DNA from: Bugula neritina
Taxonomy: Eukaryota > Bryozoa > Gymnolaemata > Cheilostomatida > Bugulidae
Length of the DNA: 64,000 nucleotides
Assembly (NCBI GenBank): GCA_964035545.1
Contig: OZ037768.1
Span: forward strand, 22,842,819 to 22,906,818
Direction of reading: 5' to 3'
The notes below the pieces were generated by a model. That model had not been told where the DNA came from. It made no database searches and was given only the letters and a program-made list of their open reading frames with translations. Of the stretch, positions 56,201-64,000 are shown one piece after another. Positions within the stretch are counted from its first letter, which is position 1. Every line of letters starts with the position of its first letter. The position numbers and the translations under genes are program-made.

Positions 56201-59200
56201 CCTCTATTGAGTTTTGCTGACTTTGTACACAGTTGTGCTGAACTGAGAAAAGCAAAGAACTACAAACAAGTGGCTAAGCATCAGTATTTTAGCATTTTGA
56301 GAATTCTTTCACTAATTTTTGGTTCTGTGTTGTTAGTATATGTGACACTTGGTAATTTCGGTATCACTTTTGCTAAAAGAAAACATTTAGTATACTGTGG
56401 CATCACATGAAATTTTAATAAAATTAGGAAAATCTTACAGATACCAATTAAAGGAAAACTACATACTAACCCAGTACTAGTACATGTTTATAACTTTGGT
56501 TATACTAAAATATACTCTCTCTTCATCATTTAAAATAACTAGTTGAAATGTTTAGCAATAACACAATGATATGTTTTGTGACTTCGAGTCTAATGAAAGC
56601 TTTAATGGGTTCATTGTTTTCACCGAGTGTTCATAGCTTTATTCACCTCCCATCATAAACTGACTTAGCCTGACATTCTTATAACGGTAATATGTTTTAG
56701 TACGGGTGGTGTGACCGCGAACCTAACAGCTGCTGTCACATGGCTCTGTGAACTTACTGTGTTGTTATTATTGTAATAGTCCACCACACGATATACACTA
56801 TACACTATACACACGCAGCAGTAGTGACATTCTATAGCTTGCAGTAGGCACGACTGCTGCCTGACATTTGGCATCTTTGACCCCGTGTTTGCAGGTTACA
56901 TCAACAGCTTCTCTACTCGCTATTCAGTCATACTTTAGCTTCTCTCTCTGCTCCATCTACTTTGCTACGTCTTGAAGAGTTTAATTTATTTTATACTATT
57001 TTCAATATTTTGTAATTCATTCATGTTTTTGTTGTTGGAATTTTTTGTGTAAGTTTTGTTGGTGTTGTGCCAAATAGCTAGATAACATCTGCTGAGTATA
57101 TTATTATTGCATTTCACCAAGACCTCTTCAAACTCTCTCTACAGATGATGAAGAAGGTGAGGCAAGAGCTCATGGTAACCTAGGATCTGCGTACTTCTCC
57201 AGAGGTAACTATCGGGAGGCATTGAACAACCACCGCCGGCAGTTGAAGTTGGCGATGAAACTTAAGCTAAGTTCTACAGCATCGACAGCACTGAGTAACT
57301 TGGGTCACGTTTACACGGCTATCGGTGACTACCCCAATGCTCTAGCCAGCCACAAACAGTGTGTGCTGCTCGTCAAACAGTCTACGGACAAGCTGTGGGA
57401 GGCGAGGGAAATCGGTAAGTCTTGTTGAACTTCTAGCCACTCACTCGAGCTACCAGAAGTATTGGATAATGGCCCATAAATTAACTTTTCTGGCAGTTGA
57501 ATTTACATTTTGACTTTTTCATGTGGATTACCAGCCTTTGAAGTCATTGAGTAACTTTGCTGAGTACTTGAAACTGATTACCTAGTTTATTGGGAGAAGA
57601 AGCTCTTTGGGGTTGGAGAGACAATTCTGATGACTGTATTTGAATGTTTGGGTCAGAAATGGTAGTGGTCTACTTGGTAGTCTGTTTTGCCCCAGTTAGA
57701 CTCGACCCACGCCTACATACCTCAGACTTAGCAACTGCTAGTCATTCTTACGTCATCTTCAAGGAATATATTATGTAATCTGATTAAAATTGTAAAACCA
57801 GGTTGTAATTTTTTGCATAATTTCTTTAAATAAGCAAATTTTATACTTTACAAAAAATTGAAAAGTTCAAATCTCCACCTGCATGGGTTTTTATTTCCTT
57901 TGAATAGTGTGAGAAAGTTTATCCATATCAGGGAATGGTGTGCATTGATCTACCATGTGTGTATTAGTATTAGTTGTATTAGTATTTAATTCTTTATTCT
58001 TAACTCCATTAACCAATTTTTGATAATATCAATATGCCCTGCAGGAAATGAAAAACTAAAATGTTTTAAGTTCGATGCAAGTTACAGTGAGCAGTGATTT
58101 GCCTTTTAATAAATAATAAAATATTTATAGTAAAATTTGTTTAATGCTAAATATCTCACAAAATACAAAATATTCACTTATGTTACTAAAACCAGTAAAA
58201 TTTTATTTTAGAAGTAGAGTTTAATATATCATCTTTTCACATCCTATATTTTTACGTCACACAATGACTCATTAGTACAACTAGGCTTCCAATGATGTCT
58301 AATAAATGTGAGAAACAATGACCTCAAATCCCGTTTTAAGGATGAGAATTTTGTTATCGGGATATGATGAAAGGTTTAGTGTTATTATTTTGCCATCTGC
58401 AGGTAATGTTGGCGCTGTGTACACTGCCATGGGTGACTTTGCCAATGCTCTAGAATGCCATAATGAACATTTAAAGATAGCCCGAGAATCTGGTGAAAAG
58501 ATGGAGGAGGCGCGGGCACTGAGTAACCTGGGCAGTGCCCACCACTACAACCGAGACTACGACAAGGCCATCAACTATCACCTGCAGGTCTTACAAGTCT
58601 CTCAACAACTCACGGACAAAACTCTAGAGGCTCGGGCGTACGCCGGCTTAGGGCACGCCGCCCGAGCTCAAAACAATTTATCTAAGGCTAAGGTGTACCA
58701 CGAGAAGCAACTGGATAATGCGTTACAAACCAAAGACAAAGCCGCCGAGAGTAGAGCGTGTTCCAATATCGGAATTGTCTACCACCAGTTGGGGGAGTAC
58801 GACGCCGCCCTTAAACTGCATAAAAAACATTTGAGTATAGCGAAGAATCTGGGTGACAGAACTAGTCAAGGAAGGGCTTATGGTAATATTGGTAACGCCT
58901 ACAGTGCCCTGTGCCAACACGAGGAGGCAATCAAGTTCCACAAACAGGAGCTGGCCATCTCCAAAGAAGTGAGTAGTGCAATACTTCAGTCACTTGTTGC
59001 CTCATAAATAACAATAAAGTGACAATAGATTTGTTGGTAGGAAGTTATGTTAGACTGTGGTCTTTGCTGTAAAATCACTGGTTAAATTTGGACATTTTAT
59101 TCTTACTGTTTATAAGAACTAGAGCTAGTTGTGGTAGGATCTCAGCCTAAGATTTGTGAACCAGGGGGGGGGGGGTGGTGGTGGTACCTGTTGTTGAGCT

Positions 59201-62200
59201 GCTCGACAATTAAGGGAAGGATTAACACTTGCTAAATCCAGTTCACCAGGGCTTAGAAACTCTCACTGTGACATGTAATATGCTGGCATTTCACTCCAGT
59301 CTACTATAATGTGGAAATTCAGTTTTCAACTTGTTGTAGTTGTAATTAAATCCTTTTTTTGGCTGAAAATTTTTTTCTGGTTGCTTTTTTGCTGTAAGTC
59401 ATGGCTTCAATGATTCATCTTTTTAAAAATGAAGTGCCAAGAAATAGTTAGCTTGAGCTTCTCAACTCTTATGGCGATTTGTCTTGGAATTTGGGCTACA
59501 AACTCAGTGAATATTTTACAACATTTAAAATAAAATTGCGACACTCCCTGTTGTTTACTTGGTGGTGTCACTCATAGTTGCTCTAAGACGCACCTGACCA
59601 AACTAACCCACTTTGACTGCCCTTTTGTTCTCCACATTCCTGCCCGGGTCTCACAGTGTAGTCAAATCGATTTGTTTGGAGCAATTAAGTGATTTCTATT
59701 GATTTTTACTAAAATAAACTATTGTTTACTGTTGTTTTCTGAGAAGCAGTTAATGATGGCCGGTGCACTGCGTGCAGTTGGTTTGTTTTTGTTGCAGCGA
59801 ATTTTCAAAAACAATAGAGTGGATAATTCTTAAAAGATGCTATGATTTTCAGTGTTGATTTTTATGAAATGCATTTCTGGTTGCTTACTGAAAGCTAATG
59901 TTTCTTTTCCAAACAGCGAGAGTTGATTTGAGTCGAGTGTCACATCTACTTGTATTTAAACTGAAAATAAGGAATTCACGGCCATTGGCGTCTGTACGTC
60001 ACGTGTTGACTGATATATTTACTTTTTTATATTTATCTGTCGTGTATTTTGGTGATTTTGGCCTGCTATATTTATCTGTTTGTTGTTGTAAAACTATTTA
60101 TATTTTTGTTTATTGATATTCACTGGGAAAAAACTTGATGGGAAAAAGTTGGTAGCTTCACCAGTTCCGGTTGAGCAGCTGTTATCACTAAACTCCCAGA
60201 GATGGTGTTTATGTCTTGCATTTCATCAAATTCTCAACTCTTTTAAACAATCCGTCAAAATTCACTCAGAAATTTCTGGAAGCCCAAGTTTATTTGTCCT
60301 CTGCCCTGATTTGTAATGTTTGTGGATTGTTTCTGTAAACATTATGGTTGTCTGCTACATAGGTCAGCGATAAACACTCTGAGGCATCCACTCACGGTAA
60401 CTTAGCTGTTGCATACCAGGCGTTGGGTATGTTCGAGCAAGCCTTGCAGCATTACAACGCCCACCTCAACATAGCCCGGGATCTGAAGGATATTGCCAGT
60501 GAGGCACGCGCCCTCAGCAATGTCGGTAACTACTACAGTGTGAGGGGGGAGTTCACTCAGGCCGTTCCTTTCTACATGCAGTACCTCCAGGTTGGTGAAA
60601 TATTGTACAGGATGTGTACTGTTGCATTCTGGTACACAGGATGTCCACTGTGGCATTCTTGTCCGCAAGATGTCCAGTATTGCATTCTGGTCTACTTTTA
60701 AAGCAACATTTTAATTAATCTATTTCACTAGAAACTGTAAAAATTGTGCCGAAAAGTCTGTATATGGTGAGATAAGGGATTGCAAATATTCAAATACTTA
60801 CGTTAGCCCTGATGTGTATATATACTATGTATAGTGTGTATATATACTATGTATAGTGTGTATATATACTATGTATAGTGTGTATATATACTATGTATAG
60901 TGTGTATATATACTATGTATAGTGTGTATATATACTATGTATAGTGTGTATATATACTATGTATAGTGTGTATATATACTATGTATAGTGAGTATATATA
61001 CTATGTATAGTGTGTATATATACTATGTATAGTGTGTATATATACTATGTATAGTGTGTATATATACTATGTATAGTGTGTATATATACTATGTATAATG
61101 TGTATATATATACTATGTATAGTGTGTATATATACTATGTATAGTGTGTATATATACTATGTATAGTGTGTATATATACTATGTATAGTGTGTATATATA
61201 CTATGTATAGTGTGTATATATACTATGTATAGTGTGTATATATACTATGTATATAAAACATATTCTATGCAATTCATAGTTGAGTCAAGAGCTGACGGAC
61301 TCCGAGGGGGAGGCTAGGGCGTGCCACTGTCTGGGATTCGCCCACTACTCTCTTGGAAGTTACAGGGAGGCTATCAGATATTACGAACAAGATTTAGCTT
61401 TAGCCAAAGATCTTAAAGATCAACTGACAATGGCTCGGGCGTACTGTAACCTGGGCCTAGCTTATAAGTCACTAGGACAATACTCTCAGGCACTGGAGTA
61501 CCAGTACAACTTCCTTCAAATCACTCATACCCTCCGGAATATTCCGGGAAAGTTCCGAGCTATGGGCAACATCGGAGATATTCTAATCAACATGCAGAAC
61601 ATGCAGGAGGCAGTTCTACTCTACAATCAGCAACTCAAGTTGGCCAAGCAGGTGAGAGGTCATTGTACTGGGCTCTGGAGTTCGCTGGAATAACATTCAA
61701 GTTTTATGATAATTTTATGATAATAATAACCATAGTTGCATTTTAAAAAAAAAAGAATTTAATTCAACGTTATTGTTAAAAACCAACTTTTAAGAGAATA
61801 TTAATTTTATGTAACCTCTGTTGACTCCCTTCTCATTTGTTATTCATAAAATATTCAACGTAAGATAGAAACTGGAATAACAGTTGGAGTGCTTCTTTAC
61901 AAATAAGGTTAGCCAATCAGGGTGTATATAACACCATGTTTATATAATAATGTATTTATTCCAAATATTGGGAAATTATGTAAGCAGCGAGTTTTCTGGC
62001 TTGCTGAATAACTTGAAGGTGTGTTAGTCACTTGTAGGGTTTCACTGTCTTCAATGTAGCTCATCCCTTCCATAGCCAACCTTTCAGCCATTATATCCAC
62101 CCTTTCACTCACTAAATCGGCCATCTTTTCACCCATTAAAGCAGTCATCTTTTCACCTGTAAAAGCAGCCATCTTTTCACCAGTTAGAGCAGCCATCTCT

Positions 62201-63806
62201 TTGCCCATTATATCCACATATTCATCCATTAAATTCCTTTTTCCCAGTTTGTTTATTATAAGATATGATCTCGGTTTTATTGGCCATCAACTCACTGCTC
62301 AGGTATGAATGCCAGAAACCCTCACAGTAGATAAGCTCTTCACTAATTACATTCCTTTCCTAATCCTCACTCTGAAAATCTTGCAATCCTACATCTAAGA
62401 TTTCACCATTATGTCCATGTAGTTGTACTTTTGAGTTTAACTTATCTACTTAAAAATTAAACCACCATTTGAGATATAATGTTCTTGCAATGTCACCACT
62501 ACTAAGGTTTTCACTTTTCACTTGCCTGTATCGTGCAAAGCTCAAAGTTCAGGCAGTATATTGGCTTGTTATACTGTCTTTGTTCTTTCCCCAAACTGGG
62601 CTGAGTTTTTGACTTTTTTGAAATGAGTTATTTACAATCTTTGGGTCAAAGGTCAATCAGCTGACTCTTCACACGAGTTTATCATCAGCTGAGAGAGTTT
62701 AACTTGGCATCCCACAATGGCTGGATGACATTCAACTATTTCAAATTTTTAATTGTTAACCAAGTTATTTTAATTAAAAGAGGAATTTTCTATATCTGAA
62801 AGTGGCAAAAAATTTTGAAATCTACAACCCATTTTACAGAATACTTTCTTCTAAGACATTCGATTTGTGATTTTTATTCACATCGAGTTATAAAGGCACA
62901 ACCTTGCTAATTATAAACATTATAGCGTATTACATACTTACAGTGTAAATATCTCATACAGTATAAGTTGAAATTATAATTTCTGCTGGTTGTTTCTAAT
63001 TTTGACACTTACTTTAGGCCAATGATCATTCACTGGAGGCAGCGGCTTATGGGGCCTTAGGCATTGCTCACCGAATTATGGGGCAGTATGACAAGGCCCT
63101 CGGCTTTCACACTCAGGAACTCAATCTACGCCAGGAACTGAACGATCTCCGAGGTGAATGCAAAGCTCACGGCAACTTGGGGAATGTACACGTCTCTCTA
63201 GGCAACTATATACAGGGTTACAAGGTAAGTACAGTTTATATACTTACTCTCAGAAACTATATACAGGGTTACAAGGTAAGTACAGTTGATATACTTACTC
63301 TAGGCAACTATATACAGGGTTACAAGGTAAGTACAGTATATATACTTACTCTCAGAAACTATATACAGGGTTACAAGGTAAGTACAGTTTATATAATTAT
63401 TGACAAGGTACATGTATTTCGTGTGTTGAAACTTGTGACGATAAACTAAAATGTTGATAATATTCAAAGCTTTAAGCGTTCCATGCAGTGTTTGTTTTTT
63501 ATTTAATGTGAAGCAAATAGTGTACTTTCAATGTTTATTGGTATAATCTCCCCTGTCACTCTACAACCTAGAATCATCTCCCCTGTCACCATCTATATAA
63601 CATAGAGTAATCTCCCCTGTCACCATCTATAGCTTGAGAATGTTATTATACAGTGCTACGAGGAGCAGCTGGAGAGAGCGAGAGAGGTGAAGGACTCGAG
63701 TATTGAAGCCCAGGCTTGCGGTAACCTTGGCATTACAAAGATAAACATGTCCCAATACGAGGAGGCTATTGGCCTGTTTGAACAGCAACTGGCCATGTTA
63801 GAGCAG
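44214..63806 (+). CDS. TTC28: Tetratricopeptide repeat protein 28, N-terminal part (3' partial)
   Basis: TTC28 is a very large TPR protein ending in a CHAT domain, linked in vertebrates to midzone organisation and cytokinesis. Exons: 44214-44258, 47710-47871, 48386-48499, 50952-51099, 55040-55312, 57145-57414, 58403-58968, 60363-60590, 61280-61651, 63018-63224, 63654-63806, then beyond the window. All phases close: 2538 nt, 846 aa. A first TPR triplet (VNHILYSNRSAAYVKLGQHE) leads to a linker typical of TTC28 (SPTYQQLRSMKLDKNAFV, IGTCSLKLRGSVFSALSSAH). Long 40-residue GNLG-type TPRs follow (ARAHGNLGSAYFSRGNYREA, SNLGHVYTAIGDYPNALASH, ASTHGNLAVAYQALGMFEQA). The CHAT domain is not yet reached. 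Exon 1 (15 codons) is supported only by ATG, donor and phase; the rest is secure. Confidence 0.93.
44280..44960. repeat. Low-complexity (ATTATCATTATGA) tract, TTC28 intron 1
   Basis: Degenerate TATCATTATGAT, GACTATCACTATGAGTAT and inverse forms recur for about 700 bp just after TTC28 exon 1. The remainder of intron 1 to 47709 shows nothing recognised except a somewhat GC-richer patch at about 46930-47150. Confidence 0.55.
48300..48368. repeat. 25-bp tandem repeat x3, TTC28 intron 2
   Basis: CAGTTTACCTGAAGCTAGTT units repeat three times, ending about 20 bp before the exon 3 acceptor (exon starts at 48386). Confidence 0.75.
50497..50534 (+). other. G-run tract with G-quadruplex potential
   Basis: GGGGG-TGTT-G9-TGTT-G9-TGTTGG lies in TTC28 intron 3: three very long G runs with 4-nt spacers, one of which can supply two strands of a quadruplex. 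Confidence 0.55.
51760..52080. repeat. CTCACTCAGT minisatellite, TTC28 intron 4
   Basis: Short units CACTCACTCAGTCT with longer-order duplication (a block from about 51870 recurs at about 51990). The Ser/Leu-rich frame through it is an artefact. Confidence 0.85.
53115..53605. repeat. 23-bp minisatellite x about 20, TTC28 intron 4
   Basis: Near-perfect AGAGAGTATATAGAAGGTAT+AAC units. Because 23 is not a multiple of three and the unit lacks minus-strand stops, all three minus frames are open, giving repetitive Tyr/Leu/Ser-rich pseudo-proteins that are not genes. A higher-order duplication is visible (53250-53320 resembles 53430-53500). Confidence 0.95.
55316..55665. repeat. (AGT)n trinucleotide array, TTC28 intron 5
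   Basis: AGTAGTACTAGTAGT runs for about 345 bp starting within about 10 bp of the exon 5 donor (intron starts at 55313). Read-through would add poly-Ser in frame +1. Confidence 0.95.
60812..61256. repeat. 22-bp minisatellite x about 20, TTC28 intron 8
   Basis: Almost perfect TATATATACTATGTATAGTG+TG units. The array ends about 24 bp before the exon 9 acceptor (CATTCATAG-type; exon starts at 61280). Confidence 0.95.
61909..62229 (-). other. Repetitive minus-strand open frame in TTC28 intron 9
   Basis: A 106-aa frame from MDEYVDIM contains four imperfect 8-residue repeats (GEKMAALT, GEKMAAFT, GEKMTALM, GEKMADLV), encoded by a 24-bp tandem repeat, then VSERVDIMAERLAMEG. The repeats would form an amphipathic helix. 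There is no clear splice site or neighbour gene, and I do not recognise it. It could be a remnant of a mobile element or a chance frame over a repeat whose length is divisible by three. Confidence 0.25.
63190..63395 (+). repeat. 51-bp tandem repeat x4 spanning the TTC28 exon 10 donor
   Basis: The unit (GGCAACTATATACAGGGTTA CAAG|GTAAGTACAG and about 17 more bases) contains the last codons of exon 10 and its splice donor. Donors lie at 63225, 63276, 63327 and 63378, each 51 bp apart and identical over GGTTACAAG|GTAAGTACAG. The unit is 17 codons with no in-frame stop. Confidence 0.95.
63541..63635. repeat. Tandem repeat x3 (AATCTCCCCTGTCACCATCTA), TTC28 intron 10
   Basis: Three copies of a roughly 35-45 bp unit end about 20 bp before the exon 11 acceptor (exon starts at 63654). 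Confidence 0.75.
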
Positions 63807-64000
63807 GTGAGGTTTGCCTGTAGATTACCTGCGTAAGTCAGCAGTACACAGCCATTAGATAGTAGGTAATATCACTTAGCTAAGCCCTCTTTCTGGGCTA
63901 AATGCACAACATAAATCAGATTTCACTCATTACTAGGCTATTAAATGAACTATGAAGATGGAACTTTGAAGTGTTGAGTATTTATCACATGTTAACAAAA

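Noticed and set aside
60812..61256. CRISPR-like regular repeats
   Set aside because: Units are contiguous 22-bp minisatellite copies without spacers, in a eukaryotic intron.

Overview
This window is animal nuclear DNA: intron-rich genes, GT-AG introns, AT-rich intergenic DNA, tRNA-derived SINEs, an LTR retrotransposon and many minisatellites. An innexin with two cysteines in each extracellular loop, plus orthologues of MED19, VPS50/syndetin and TTC28, points to an invertebrate. The innexin's EYTNKICW/SNTYYVP wording looks lophotrochozoan (inference). There is no bacterial-style gene content.

Layout, left to right. (1) 1-1108 (+): most of an innexin, cut by the left edge. (2) 1945-8263 (-): a complete five-exon MED19 gene, tail-to-tail with the innexin. 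Its largest intron holds, on the opposite strand, a two-exon candidate secreted-peptide gene (5812-6485). (3) 10777-35769 (+): a complete 23-exon VPS50 (syndetin) gene of 982 aa. Intron 6 holds a candidate C2H2 zinc-finger gene. Intron 10 holds a full-length BEL/Pao retrotransposon (20554-26732) in reverse orientation, with indistinguishable LTRs and a 5-bp target duplication. (4) 36994-43743 (-): a six-exon gene for a 254-aa protein with one Ig I-set-like domain and a lysine-rich tail, tail-to-tail with VPS50. A signal-peptide exon and a MITE lie in its first intron. (5) 44214-63806 and beyond (+): the N-terminal 846 aa of TTC28, a long tetratricopeptide-repeat protein, divergent from the Ig gene across about 470 bp.

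All exon models were read by hand. Phases close for every multi-exon gene (MED19 645 nt, VPS50 2949 nt, Ig gene 765 nt, TTC28 2538 nt so far), which is strong internal support.

The most notable features are: minisatellites that repeatedly lie directly against splice sites; two in-frame tandem duplications of a splice donor (51-bp unit x4 in TTC28, 27-bp unit x2 in VPS50); a young-looking BEL/Pao element with one unbroken 1692-aa frame that lacks a reverse transcriptase domain; and nested genes inside introns. I saw no rRNA gene, no intact tRNA gene and no CRISPR array.
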